Below, piece after piece: positions 6,541 to 14,847 of a stretch of 64,000 nucleotides of DNA (within the stretch, counting starts at the first letter, position 1; every line of letters starts with the position of its first letter). The DNA comes from JAJPXI01 sp051867655 (GTDB lineage Bacteria > Bacillota > Clostridia > Oscillospirales > Oscillospiraceae). A program made the translations under genes and the position numbers. The DNA lies in assembly GCA_051867655.1 (NCBI GenBank), contig JBJDYV010000104.1:160386-224385 (forward strand), given 5' to 3'. The notes below the pieces were generated by a model that was not told the DNA's origin, searched no databases, and saw only the letters and a program-made list of their open reading frames with translations.

Positions 6541-8376
6541 ATGAAAGCAAAAAAACTGCTGGCCCTGCTGATGACGCTGGCAATGGCCTTCAGCCTGGCT
6601 GTGCCGGCCTTTGCGGCGGATTCGGATACGGCCGGCCATTGGGCGCAAGAGTACATTGACCGGGTCGTGGAGCTGGGGCTGATCGACGGCAAAACCGACG
6701 GTACCTTTGCTCCCGACGCCAGCATGACGCGCGCGGATCTGGCCGTCGCCCTGTACCGTCTGGCCGGCTCCCCCGCTCTGGCTGCCGGCACGCAGAACCC
6801 CTTCACCGACGTGGCGGATAACGCCCCGTACCGGGACGCCGTTCTCTGGGCGTACGGCAAGGGCATCCTCGCCAGCCGGACCGCCGACACCATTGCCCCC
6901 ACGGAGGGCATGGAGCGCCAGGAGATGGCAAGCATGATGAACCTCTTTGCCGCCGACGCGGTGGGCCAGGCGAAGCTGGCGTCCCGCGAGGATGTGATGT
7001 CGGCTTTTCCGGACGCTGCCAGCGTCTCCGACTGGGCCAAGGATGCGATGAACTGGGCGGCTGCCAGTGAGTACATCATCGGCGCCGACGGCAAGCTGAT
7101 GCCCCAGGGCACCGTTTCCCGCGCGCAGGCGGCTGCCATCCTGTGCCGCTACCTGGATGACGCCGGCACGGGCGACGCCTCCCTGGACAAGGCCCGCAAC
7201 GAGGACGGCATCGGTGAGAATGAGCTGCTGGTGGTCAGCTTCGGCACCAGCTTCAACGACAGCCGCCGCCTGACCATCGGCGCCATTGAGGACGCCCTGG
7301 AGGCGGCCTTCCCGGAGTATTCCGTGCGCCGCGGCTTCACCTCCAACATCATCATTGAGCATGTGGTCCGCCGGGACGGCGAGGTCATCGACGACGTGAC
7401 GGAAGCTCTGGACCGGGCCGTGGCCAACGGCGTGAAGAACCTTCTGGTGCAGCCCACCCACCTGATGAACGGCTTTGAGTACGGCGATCTGGTGAAGGAG
7501 CTGCAAAGCCGGAAGGACGATTTTGAGACCATCCGGATCGGCGCGCCCCTGCTGACCACCGACGCGGACTATCAGACCGTGGCCGAGGCCCTGGTCGCCG
7601 CCACCGCCTCCTATGACGACGGCAAGACTGCCATCTGCTTCATGGGCCACGGCACCGAGGCCGCCTCCAACGGCGTGTACGCCAAGATGCAGCAGGTCCT
7701 GACCGACGGCGGCCACACCAACTACTTTGTCGGCACTGTGGAGGCCTCCCCCTCCGTGGACGACGTGCTGAAGATGGTCCAGGACGGCGGCTATGAGAAG
7801 GTCGTCCTGCGTCCCATGATGATCGTGGCCGGCGACCACGCCAACAACGACATGGCCGGCGACGAGGAGGACTCCTGGAAGTCCACCTTTGAGGCCGCGG
7901 GCTATGAGGTGGAGTGCCTCGTGAACGGCATGGGCGAGCTGGAGGGCATTCAGCAGCTGCTGGTGGCCCACGCCAAGGAAGCCCTGCCTCTGGATGAGAC
8001 CGGCATCGCGGTCGAGCCCAATCCCGGCGCGTCCCGGGAGCTGGCGGACGGCACCTACACCATCAGCGTGACCAGCGACTCCTCCATGTTCCGGGTGACG
8101 GCCTGCGAGCTGACCGTGTCCGACGGGACCATGACCGCTGTTCTGACTCTCAGCGGCACCAGCTATGACAAGCTGTTCGTGGGCACCAAGGAGCAGGCCG
8201 AAGCCGCCTCGGATGGCTTTGTGGACTTCGTGGAAAACGCCGAGGGCGCGTACACCTACACCGTCCCCGTCGCCGCGCTGGACACCGTTCTCCCGTTTGC
8301 CGCTCACAGCACCAAGAGCGGGAACTGGTTTGACCGGGGCCTGACCTTTGAATCCGCCACCGCAGTGGCAAAATAA
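6541..8376 (+). CDS. SLH-anchored CbiK-like cobalt/sirohydrochlorin chelatase with C-terminal accessory domain
   Basis: 611 residues: signal peptide (1-26), three SLH repeats (about 27-215), a class II chelatase domain (about 225-485) and a C-terminal beta-rich domain (about 500-611). The chelatase part carries His307 in QPTHLMNG, His370 in CFMGHGTEA and a GDHANNDMAG block with His433, matching the metal/tetrapyrrole site of CbiK. CbiK normally inserts cobalt into sirohydrochlorin in the cytoplasm; this one should be exported and held in the cell wall, as periplasmic CbiK variants of Desulfovibrio are. Strong ribosome site AAGGAGG. It is controlled by a cobalamin riboswitch and precedes a lipoprotein and an ABC importer. 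The surface role (tetrapyrrole or metal capture) is inferred. Confidence 0.88.
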   Translation: MKAKKLLALLMTLAMAFSLAVPAFAADSDTAGHWAQEYIDRVVELGLIDGKTDGTFAPDASMTRADLAVALYRLAGSPALAAGTQNPFTDVADNAPYRDAVLWAYGKGILASRTADTIAPTEGMERQEMASMMNLFAADAVGQAKLASREDVMSAFPDAASVSDWAKDAMNWAAASEYIIGADGKLMPQGTVSRAQAAAILCRYLDDAGTGDASLDKARNEDGIGENELLVVSFGTSFNDSRRLTIGAIEDALEAAFPEYSVRRGFTSNIIIEHVVRRDGEVIDDVTEALDRAVANGVKNLLVQPTHLMNGFEYGDLVKELQSRKDDFETIRIGAPLLTTDADYQTVAEALVAATASYDDGKTAICFMGHGTEAASNGVYAKMQQVLTDGGHTNYFVGTVEASPSVDDVLKMVQDGGYEKVVLRPMMIVAGDHANNDMAGDEEDSWKSTFEAAGYEVECLVNGMGELEGIQQLLVAHAKEALPLDETGIAVEPNPGASRELADGTYTISVTSDSSMFRVTACELTVSDGTMTAVLTLSGTSYDKLFVGTKEQAEAASDGFVDFVENAEGAYTYTVPVAALDTVLPFAAHSTKSGNWFDRGLTFESATAVAK

Positions 8377-8400
8377 GCTGTTTTTGCGCTTTCAGCAGAC

Positions 8401-8440
8401 ACATACCGTGGGAGGACTCCCGCGGTATGTTGTCGTTTTT
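8401..8440 (+). terminator. Hairpin between chelatase and lipoprotein genes
   Basis: ACATACCG...CGGTATGT (8401-8430) followed by TGTCGTTTTT. A weak terminator or processing site that may set a lower level for the downstream transporter genes. Confidence 0.5.
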
Positions 8441-8487
8441 CAAACCGGGATCACGGTTCCCCGGTGGACAGAAGGAGGACTGCATAC

Positions 8488-9225
8488 ATGAAACGAAATT
8501 GGAGACCCGCCCGGCTGGCGCTGCTGGCCGCGCTGGTGCTGATGCTGACCCTGCCGGCCGGATGCGCCGGGGAAAGCGGCGCGGGCCAGCCGTCTGACGG
8601 CGCCGCCGTCAGCGGGGAGCAGGAGCCCACCCCCGCCCTGTCCGGGGACAGTGCGGAAGAGACGGGCGAGACGGCAGAACCGGAAAGCGCGGGGGCTGAA
8701 TCCGCCGCGCCGGAGGAGCCGACGCAGGAAACGGCCGAGCCGGAGGAGACGGCGCAGGAAGCGGTCCAGCCGGAAGAGATCGCGCAGAGTGAGCCGCCGC
8801 AGGAGACGGCCGCGCAGGAGAACACAAAACCGGCGGAGACCACCCCTGCCGCTCCGGAGGCGACCGCTCCCGCCGCTCCGGAGGAGACCGCCCCCGCCTC
8901 CCTGAAGGATGGGACCTACACCGTCGCCGTCACCCTGTCCGGCGGCTCCGGCAAGGCCAAGGTGGCGTCCCCCGCCGCCCTGCGGGTGGAAAACGGCGTG
9001 GTCTGGGCCACCATCACCTGGAGCAGCTCCAACTACGACTACATGAAGGTGAACGGAGAGAAGTACCTCCCTCTGACCATGGAGGGCGGCTCCGTGTTCG
9101 AGATCCCCGTGGCCGGCTTTGACTGTGACCTGCCCGTCGTGGCAGACACCACCGCCATGAGCACCCCCCACGAGATCGAATACACCCTGCACTTCGACTC
9201 CGCCACCATCCAGAGTGCGCCATGA
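8488..9225 (+). CDS. Lipoprotein with an acidic linker and a tetrapyrrole-locus surface domain
   Basis: 245 residues: signal peptide with lipobox LPAGC, a long Glu/Pro/Ala-rich low-complexity linker (about 30-140), then a compact beta-rich domain beginning LKDGTYTVAVTL and including ITWSSSNYDYMKVNGEKYLP. The domain resembles, in length and pattern (DGTYT..V...L.V..G...A.L), the C-terminal domain of the upstream chelatase, suggesting a shared ligand-binding module. NEAT-like heme binding is possible but not shown. ATG 8488 follows GAAGGAGGACTGCATAC. The stop overlaps the next gene as ATGA, so it is coupled to the importer. Confidence 0.7.
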   Translation: MKRNWRPARLALLAALVLMLTLPAGCAGESGAGQPSDGAAVSGEQEPTPALSGDSAEETGETAEPESAGAESAAPEEPTQETAEPEETAQEAVQPEEIAQSEPPQETAAQENTKPAETTPAAPEATAPAAPEETAPASLKDGTYTVAVTLSGGSGKAKVASPAALRVENGVVWATITWSSSNYDYMKVNGEKYLPLTMEGGSVFEIPVAGFDCDLPVVADTTAMSTPHEIEYTLHFDSATIQSAP

Positions 9226-10409
9226 GCCGCCTGAAGAACCGGCCGGCCCGGCTTTTCGCCCTGCTGCTGGCCCTGCTGACCCTGTGCGCCTGCGCCCCCC
9301 AGGCCGCCCCGGAGCCGTCTGAAAGCACCCAGCCGTCGCCCGCGGCGGTGCAGGACGTGACCTGGGACACGCTGGAGTTTGACCGCAGCATGGAGCTGCT
9401 GTACGCCGAGCAGTTCTCCGTGGACTACTATCAGGGCGGCTACAAGAAGATCACCATCGCGGGCACCGACGAATTTCTGGTGGTGCCGGAGGGGGCGCAG
9501 GTTCCCACCGGTCTGCCCAAGGAGATCACCGTGCTGCAGCAGCCCCTGGACCGCATCTACCTGGTGGCCACCGCCACCATGGACCTGTTCCGGGAGCTGG
9601 ACGCCATCGACCACATCCGCCTGTCCGGTCTGGACGCCGACGGCTGGTACATCGAGGAGGCCAAACAGGCCCTGGAGGACGGGCGCATCCTCTACGCGGG
9701 CAAGTACAGCGCCCCCGACTATGAGCGCATCCTGGACGAGAACTGCGACCTGTCGGTGCAGTCCACCATGATCTACCACACCCCGGAGGTCAAGGAGCAG
9801 CTGGAGCGGTTCGGCATCCCCGTGCTGGTGGAGCGCTCCAGCTACGAAAGCCACCCCCTGGCCCGGATGGAGTGGATCAAGATGTTCGCCGCCCTGCTGA
9901 ACAAGGAGGACGCGGCGGAGGCCTACTTTGACGAACAGATGGAGACCCTCGTCCCCATCCTGGAGCAGGAGAACACGGGCAAGACCGTGGCGTTCTTCTA
10001 CGTCACCTCCGCCGGGGCGGTCAGCGTGCGCAAGTCCGGGGACTACATCGCCAAGGCCATCAACCTGGCCGGGGGCGTGTACGTCCCCCGGGACCTGTCC
10101 AGCGAGGAGAACGCCCTGTCCACCATGACCATTCAGATGGAGTCCTTCTACGCCGGGGCCCGGGACGCGGACGTGCTGATCTACAACAGCTCCATCGACG
10201 CGGAGCTGCAGACCATCGACGACCTGCTGGCCAAGAGCGACCTGTTCAAGAACTTCAAGGCCGTGCAGGAGGGCAACGTCTGGTGCACCGGGAAGAACCT
10301 GTACCAGGAGAGCCTGGGCGTGGGCGACCTGATGGCGGACCTGAACGCCATCCTGACGGCGGACGATCTGGACAGCCTGGAGCTGACCTATCTGCACCGG
10401 CTGGCCTGA
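9222..10409 (+). CDS. ABC transporter substrate-binding lipoprotein (BtuF/FepB type)
   Basis: 395 residues. N-terminal signal with a lipobox (LCAC), then the cluster A-II binding-protein fold: VVPEGAQVPTGLPKEITVLQQPLDRIYLVATATMDLF and a later long helix-linked lobe (DVLIYNSSIDAELQTIDDLLAKSDLFKNFKAVQEGNVW). Proteins of this type deliver cobalamin, heme or siderophores to FecCD permeases. Under the cobalamin riboswitch, a corrinoid or other tetrapyrrole is the most likely cargo. Translation is coupled to the lipoprotein by an ATGA overlap. The permease gene follows after three REP-1 units. Confidence 0.85.
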   Translation: MSRLKNRPARLFALLLALLTLCACAPQAAPEPSESTQPSPAAVQDVTWDTLEFDRSMELLYAEQFSVDYYQGGYKKITIAGTDEFLVVPEGAQVPTGLPKEITVLQQPLDRIYLVATATMDLFRELDAIDHIRLSGLDADGWYIEEAKQALEDGRILYAGKYSAPDYERILDENCDLSVQSTMIYHTPEVKEQLERFGIPVLVERSSYESHPLARMEWIKMFAALLNKEDAAEAYFDEQMETLVPILEQENTGKTVAFFYVTSAGAVSVRKSGDYIAKAINLAGGVYVPRDLSSEENALSTMTIQMESFYAGARDADVLIYNSSIDAELQTIDDLLAKSDLFKNFKAVQEGNVWCTGKNLYQESLGVGDLMADLNAILTADDLDSLELTYLHRLA

Positions 10410-10410
10410 C

Positions 10411-10508
10411 GGCGGGCGGATATGGAATCCGCCCCTACGAACGGCGGCGGGCGGATGATATCCGCCCCTACAAACGGCGGTGGGCGGATACGGAATCCGC
10501 CCCTACAA
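10411..10508. repeat. Three tandem REP-1 units inside the cobalamin operon
   Basis: Three copies of GGGCGGAT...ATCCGCCCCTAC in the same direction, with inner sequences ATGGA, GAT and ACGGA, separated by CGAACGGCGG-type spacers. They separate the binding-protein gene from its permease and could act as mRNA stabilisers. Confidence 0.85.
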
Positions 10509-10523
10509 ACGGAGGTGTGAGAC

Positions 10524-11549
10524 ATGAAGAAAGCGACTGCCCGGTACTGCGCGGGCTTTGTCCTGCTGGCCGTGCTGCTGCTCGTGCTGCTGGTCTGGAA
10601 CGTCATGGTGGGCAGCGTGCCCCTGTCCGTGGACGAGGTGCTGCGCACCCTGCTGGCCGGGCCGGTCAGCGGCGGGGATTACCACGCCGACATCGTGTGG
10701 AACATCCGCCTGCCCCGCATCCTGTCCGCCCTCATCCTGGGCGGCGCGCTGTCGGTCTCCGGCTTCCTGCTGCAGACCTTCTTCGCCAACCCCATCGCCG
10801 GGCCCTTCGTGCTGGGCATCTCCTCCGGGGCCAAGCTGGTGGTCTCCCTGGTCATGATCTTCCTGCTCAGCCGGGGCATCCTGTCCAACTCCCTGGTCAT
10901 GATCGCCGCCGCCTTCGTGGGCTCCATGATCTCCACGGGCTTTATCCTGCTGATCTCCCAGCGGGTGAAGAAAATGTCCACCCTGGTCATCTGCGGCGTC
11001 ATGATCGGCTACATCTGCTCCGCCGTGACCGATTTCGTGGTCACCTTCGCGGACGATTCCAACATCGTGAACCTGCACAACTGGTCCCTGGGCAGCTTTT
11101 CCGGCATCTCCTGGAGCAATGTGGGGGTCATGACGGCGGTGGTGGGCGCCGCCCTGGTGCTGACCTTCCTGCTGTCCAAGCCCATCGGCGCCTACCAGAT
11201 GGGCGAGGTGTACGCCCAGAACATGGGCGTGAACATCAAGGCCTTCCGGGTGGCACTGATCCTGCTGTCCAGCATCCTGTCCGCCTGCGTCACCGCCTTT
11301 GCCGGGCCCATCTCCTTTGTGGGCATCGCCGTGCCCCATCTGGTCAAGAACCTGTTCCGCACGGCCAAGCCCATCCTGATCATCCCGGCCTGCTTCCTGG
11401 GGGGCGCGGTGTTCTGCCTGTTCTGCGACCTGATCGCCCGCACCGTCTTCGCCCCCACGGAGCTGAGCATCAGCTCCGTCACGGCGGTGTTCGGCGCGCC
11501 CATCGTGATCTATATGATGATCTCCCGGCGCAGCGGCGCCGACTCGTAG
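10524..11549 (+). CDS. FecCD/BtuC-family ABC permease
   Basis: 341 residues with about ten hydrophobic segments. Family signatures present: DIVWNIRLPRILSALILGGALSVSG, QTFFANPIAGPFVLGISSGAKL, and near the C-terminus FAGPISFVGIAVPHLVKNLF. It forms the homodimeric channel of an importer for cobalamin, heme or ferric-chelate cargo. Preceded by ACGGAGGTGTGAGAC. The start of the ATPase gene lies 10 bases after the stop, so binding protein, permease and ATPase are one operon under the B12 riboswitch. Confidence 0.92.
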   Translation: MKKATARYCAGFVLLAVLLLVLLVWNVMVGSVPLSVDEVLRTLLAGPVSGGDYHADIVWNIRLPRILSALILGGALSVSGFLLQTFFANPIAGPFVLGISSGAKLVVSLVMIFLLSRGILSNSLVMIAAAFVGSMISTGFILLISQRVKKMSTLVICGVMIGYICSAVTDFVVTFADDSNIVNLHNWSLGSFSGISWSNVGVMTAVVGAALVLTFLLSKPIGAYQMGEVYAQNMGVNIKAFRVALILLSSILSACVTAFAGPISFVGIAVPHLVKNLFRTAKPILIIPACFLGGAVFCLFCDLIARTVFAPTELSISSVTAVFGAPIVIYMMISRRSGADS

Positions 11550-11559
11550 GAGAGAACCG

Positions 11560-12672
11560 ATGAACGATTCTTATGTGTACACCGACAACATGGCCGTGGG
11601 CTACGGCGGAAAGGCCCTGATCGAGCACATCGACCTGCACGTGCGCCGGGGGGAGATCCTGACCCTGATCGGCCCCAACGGCTCGGGCAAGTCCACCATT
11701 TTAAAGAGTCTCATCCGGCAGCTGAGCCTGATCCACGGCACGGTGTATCTGGACGGACAGGCCATGGCCCGGATGACCGAGCGTGAGGTGGCCCGCCGCC
11801 TGTCCGTGCTGATGACCGAGCGCGTGCGCCCGGAGCTCATGACCTGCTGGGACGTGGTCAGCACCGGGCGCTACCCCTACACCGGGCGGCTGGGCATCCT
11901 GAACGAGGAGGACCGGGCGAAGGTGCGGGAATCCCTGGAGCTGGTCCACGCCCTGGAGCTGGCCGACCGGGACTTCTCCGCCGTCAGCGACGGGCAGCGC
12001 CAGCGTGTCCTGCTGGCCCGGGCCCTGTGCCAGGAGCCGGAGGTCATCGTGCTGGACGAGCCCACCTCCTTCCTGGACATCCGCCACAAGCTGGAGCTGC
12101 TGTCCATTCTGAAGGACATGGTGCGCTCCCGGCAGCTGGCGGTCATCATGTCCCTGCATGAGCTGGATCTGGCCCAGAAGGTGTCCGACTTCGTCATCTG
12201 CGTCCACAACGACGCCATTGAACGGTACGGCCCCCCCGAGGAGATCTTCACCTCGGACTACATCATGGAGCTGTACGGCGCGGAGAAGGGCAGCTACAAC
12301 GCCGACTTCGGCTGTCTGGAGCTGGAGCGCATCGACGGCGCGCCCCGTGTGTTCGTCATCGGCGGCGGGGGCAGCGGCATCCCGGTGTACCGTCGGCTCC
12401 AGCGGCAGGGCATTCCCTTCGCCGCGGGGGTGCTGCATGAAAACGATCTGGATTATGCGGTGGCAAAATCACTGTCAGTCGAGGTTGTTGCGGAGCGGCC
12501 CTTTGAGCCCATCAGTGACGAGGCCTTCGCCCGGGCCGCGGCGTGTCTGCGCTCCTGCGAACAGGTATTGTGCCCCCTGCAGACCTTCGGGGCCATGAAC
12601 GGGCGCAACCGCGCCCTGCGGGAGCTGGCAAAGGAACTGGGAAAAACAGCCCCGCCGGAGAACGGAAAATGA
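11560..12672 (+). CDS. BtuD/FepC-family ABC ATPase with a C-terminal Rossmann-like extension
   Basis: 370 residues, about 110 longer than usual for FepC/BtuD. The first 250 carry Walker A GPNGSGKST, Q-loop MTERVRPE, signature AVSDGQRQRVLLARAL (SDGQR rather than the usual SGGQ/SGGE) and Walker B VIVLDEPTSFLD. The extension starts near residue 262 with RVFVIGGGGSGIPVYRRLQ, a glycine-rich nucleotide-binding-like loop, and contains two Cys-rich turns (AACLRSCEQVLC). The extra domain may sense a ligand or regulate the pump; this is speculation. It is the last gene of the operon and a terminator follows. Confidence 0.9.
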   Translation: MNDSYVYTDNMAVGYGGKALIEHIDLHVRRGEILTLIGPNGSGKSTILKSLIRQLSLIHGTVYLDGQAMARMTEREVARRLSVLMTERVRPELMTCWDVVSTGRYPYTGRLGILNEEDRAKVRESLELVHALELADRDFSAVSDGQRQRVLLARALCQEPEVIVLDEPTSFLDIRHKLELLSILKDMVRSRQLAVIMSLHELDLAQKVSDFVICVHNDAIERYGPPEEIFTSDYIMELYGAEKGSYNADFGCLELERIDGAPRVFVIGGGGSGIPVYRRLQRQGIPFAAGVLHENDLDYAVAKSLSVEVVAERPFEPISDEAFARAAACLRSCEQVLCPLQTFGAMNGRNRALRELAKELGKTAPPENGK

Positions 12673-12675
12673 ACG

Positions 12676-12713
12676 AAAGCCGAAAGCCCTGAATCGCGGG
12701 GCTTTCGGCTTTT
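12676..12713 (+). terminator. Terminator of the cobalamin-linked operon
   Basis: AAAGCCGAAAGCCC TGAATCGC GGGGCTTTCGGCTTT; begins four bases after the ATPase stop. Confidence 0.85.
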
Positions 12714-12799
12714 GTTTGGCCGGAGCAGCACCGGGCGCGTTGCAAACGGGAGCGGCGCATGGTATACTGTGTTTCAAATCATGGTTCGGAGGGATCCCG

Positions 12800-13387
12800 A
12801 TGAAAAAAATCACCGCCTTATTCCTGGCGCTGGTATTGACATGGAGTCTGACGGGCTGCGTCAGTCTTCTGGACGAAAAGGCCGTGTCCGCCATCGGCGG
12901 CGCCGACGGCCCCGCCGTTACCTTCCGGGGTGTTCCCGTGGATGAGGACGCGGACGGCGCCCCCTCCGACCATCCCGACGCCCCGGCCCCCCCGGAGGAC
13001 GGCGGCCTCTCCCAGGACGGCGATGAAGCGCCCATCGAGGAGGACGGCTGGTACTACAGTGCCGAGGATGTGTCCCTGTACCTGGTCACCTACGGCTGCC
13101 TGCCCGACAACTTCATCACCAAGGCCGAGGCCCGCGCTCTGGGCTGGGAGGGAGGCAGCGTGGAGGAATACGCCCCCGGCTATGCCATCGGCGGCGATGT
13201 GTTCGGCAACCGGGAGGGTCTTCTGCCCAAGGCCGAAGGGCGCACCTACTACGAGTGCGACATCGACACCAACGGATCCAGCAGCCGCGGCTCCCGCCGG
13301 ATCTGCTTCTCGGACGACGGGCTGATCTACTACACTGAGGATCACTACGAGAGCTTTACGCTGCTTTACGGGGAGGAAGGAGCATGA
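12800..13387 (+). CDS. Barnase-family secreted ribonuclease, predicted lipoprotein
   Basis: 195 residues. Signal peptide with lipobox LTGC, a short acidic/proline linker (about 50-80), then a barnase-like N1/T1 ribonuclease domain: EDVSLYLVTYGCLPDNFITK, EARALGWEGGSVEEYAPG, SIGGDVFGNREGLLP-like block and the catalytic region. Glu152, Arg163, Arg167 and His182 align with barnase Glu73, Arg83, Arg87 and His102, so it should cleave RNA after guanosine. ATG 12800 follows CGGAGGGATCCCG. The barstar gene overlaps its stop as ATGA. The lipid anchor is unusual compared with soluble secreted barnase and suggests action at the cell surface or after release. Confidence 0.9.
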   Translation: MKKITALFLALVLTWSLTGCVSLLDEKAVSAIGGADGPAVTFRGVPVDEDADGAPSDHPDAPAPPEDGGLSQDGDEAPIEEDGWYYSAEDVSLYLVTYGCLPDNFITKAEARALGWEGGSVEEYAPGYAIGGDVFGNREGLLPKAEGRTYYECDIDTNGSSSRGSRRICFSDDGLIYYTEDHYESFTLLYGEEGA

Positions 13388-13650
13388 CCATCGAACTGGA
13401 CGGCCGCCGGATGACCGACCGCGCGGCGGCCCACGACTATCTGAAGGAACGGCTGGACCTGCCCGACCGGTACGGGCGGAACCTGGACGCGCTGTACGAC
13501 CTGCTGACCGAGCGCGGACAGCCCCTGCGCCTTGTGGTGCGCCATCAGGCGGAGATGCACGACCATCTGGGACATTATGCCGCGGCGCTGCTGGACACCC
13601 TGCGCGACGCGGCGGAGCACAACCCGGCGCTGGACGTGCTGGTCGAATAG
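13384..13650 (+). CDS. Barstar-family ribonuclease inhibitor
   Basis: 88 residues, the usual barstar length. LDLPDRYGRNLDALYDLLTE matches the barstar motif (P..YG.NLDALWDCL) whose Tyr, Asn, Leu and Asp residues plug the barnase active site. It should protect the cytoplasm from the ribonuclease encoded immediately upstream. The start overlaps the ribonuclease stop by four bases (ATGA), after GGGGAGGAAGGAGC, which favours coordinated synthesis. Confidence 0.92.
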   Translation: MTIELDGRRMTDRAAAHDYLKERLDLPDRYGRNLDALYDLLTERGQPLRLVVRHQAEMHDHLGHYAAALLDTLRDAAEHNPALDVLVE

Positions 13651-13697
13651 CCAAAGGGAAAGGCCCAAGGACCTTCCCTGCATGAAACTGAAACTGT

Positions 13698-13728
13698 GGC
13701 CCGGTACCCCCGCTGGGGGTACCGGGCC
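13698..13728. repeat. Perfect 14-bp hairpin, left copy
   Basis: GGCCCGGTACCCCC GCT and its exact complement. The identical sequence recurs at 13954-13984, enclosing a 180-bp dispersed repeat. Confidence 0.85.
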
Positions 13729-13733
13729 GCAGT

Positions 13734-13912
13734 GTGTCGAAAAACCTTTCTATGCAACGGGAAAGGGTCGGTTCAGGCGGGGGGAGCTCGAGGGGGCAGG
13801 GCCCGCCTCGAATGGGATCGAATCCCCCGCAAGCTTTGTAGCGCAAGGCTTGCGGCGAGCAAAGCGAGGACTTTTGCGCCGCAGCGCGGCACAAAAGTAA
13901 CGGGATTTTTGC
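13734..13912. repeat. Dispersed ~180-bp noncoding repeat R3, copy A
   Basis: Runs from TGTCGAAAAACCTTTC to AACGGGATTTTTGC. It is close to 90% identical to the inverted copy at 49277-49456 by eye. It contains several small hairpins (GCAAGC...GCTTGC, TTTTGCGCCGCAGCGCGGCACAAAA) and no convincing reading frame. Confidence 0.85.
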
Positions 13913-13952
13913 AGACTGTCAAAACAGTCCGAAGGACTTTTTTGACAGTCTG
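13912..13952. repeat. Long near-perfect hairpin
   Basis: CAGACTGTCAAAACAGTCC GAA GGACTTTTTTGACAGTCTG; 19-base arms with an inner mismatch zone. Could be a strong terminator after barstar. Confidence 0.7.
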
Positions 13953-13953
13953 A

Positions 13954-13984
13954 GGCCCGGTACCCCCGCTGGGGGTACCGGGCC
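13954..13984. repeat. Perfect 14-bp hairpin, right copy
   Basis: Identical to 13698-13728. The two copies frame R3 and the long hairpin. Confidence 0.85.
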
Positions 13985-14010
13985 TTGTGATTTGCGGCGC
14001 AGCGGCCGCA

Positions 14011-14847
14011 TCAGCCGGCCGGCTGGTCGTAATAGACATATTCGCGCGTTTCAAAGTCAAAATAGCAGCCCTCGTAGTGCTCCCAGAGCAGCTCGCTCCA
14101 GAAGCCCAGCGCGGTCAGCGGCACCGGGTCAGAGAGAAAACCGTCTCTGTCGCCCATCCAATACACGCCGCCGTTCCCGACGCTGAGCAGCAGCTCACGC
14201 GTCTCCCCCCCAATGGTTACAAGATACACGATCTGATAGCCCTTTGTTCCGTTGCCGCCCCCGGAGCCCCACCGGACGGACGTGCGCCGGTAGTCGGTGA
14301 TCCCGCCCGCGTCGGTCAAGGCCTGGGCGGACTGCAAAAACTGCTCCCGGGCATCCGCGTCAAAATCGGCCAGAGTCTCCTCCTCAAACCATCGCTCCAG
14401 AAAGGATTCCTCCAGCCGCTCCAGGTCCCAGTGCTCCAGAGCCGCCTCGTAGTCCCCCCGCTTCAGGTCCCGCATGAAAGCGTCGGCAATTGCCAGGTCA
14501 TTCAGGTTGGTAAAACAGATGCCGCTGCCCCGGAACTCGTTCCAGCCCATTTTTCCAAGGGGGATCAGCAGCGCGACGATCACGATGGACGCGATCCAGC
14601 GGCGGCGCACCTTTTTCAGGCCCTTCTTCATGGTGCGGGCCGGTTTTTCCTCGGGAAGCTCCTCCGGGGGCGCTTCCTCCTCCGGGGCAGGCACCGGGAG
14701 CTGCCCGGTCATCTCCTGCCATGTCCGCCTGCAGTCCGCGCACTGTTCCAGGTGCTCCTCCACCAGTTGGCGGCTCTCCCCGCTGCAGCAGCCGTCTATG
14801 TACAAGGGAAGCAGGTCCCGGATCACTTCGCAGGGGGTGCTTTTCAT
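14011..14847 (-). CDS. Anti-sigma factor with N-terminal zinc-finger-type domain
   Basis: 278 residues from ATG 14847. The N-terminus carries CEVIRDLLPLYIDGCCSGESRQLVEEHLEQCADC, the HxxxCxxC-like anti-sigma zinc finger in which HLEQCADC supplies the last ligands. A basic stretch and one membrane segment (about 88-105, IASIVIVALLIPLG) follow, then an extracytoplasmic DUF-like domain. It should bind and restrain the ECF sigma factor encoded immediately upstream; their genes overlap as ATGA. The outer domain probably senses an envelope signal. R3 and hairpins lie downstream. Confidence 0.8.
   Translation of the reverse strand: MKSTPCEVIRDLLPLYIDGCCSGESRQLVEEHLEQCADCRRTWQEMTGQLPVPAPEEEAPPEELPEEKPARTMKKGLKKVRRRWIASIVIVALLIPLGKMGWNEFRGSGICFTNLNDLAIADAFMRDLKRGDYEAALEHWDLERLEESFLERWFEEETLADFDADAREQFLQSAQALTDAGGITDYRRTSVRWGSGGGNGTKGYQIVYLVTIGGETRELLLSVGNGGVYWMGDRDGFLSDPVPLTALGFWSELLWEHYEGCYFDFETREYVYYDQPAG

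Noticed and set aside
6478..8307. 609-codon minus-strand ORF opposite the chelatase gene
   Set aside because: Composition (His, Gly, Val rich) and lack of motifs mark it as an antisense shadow.
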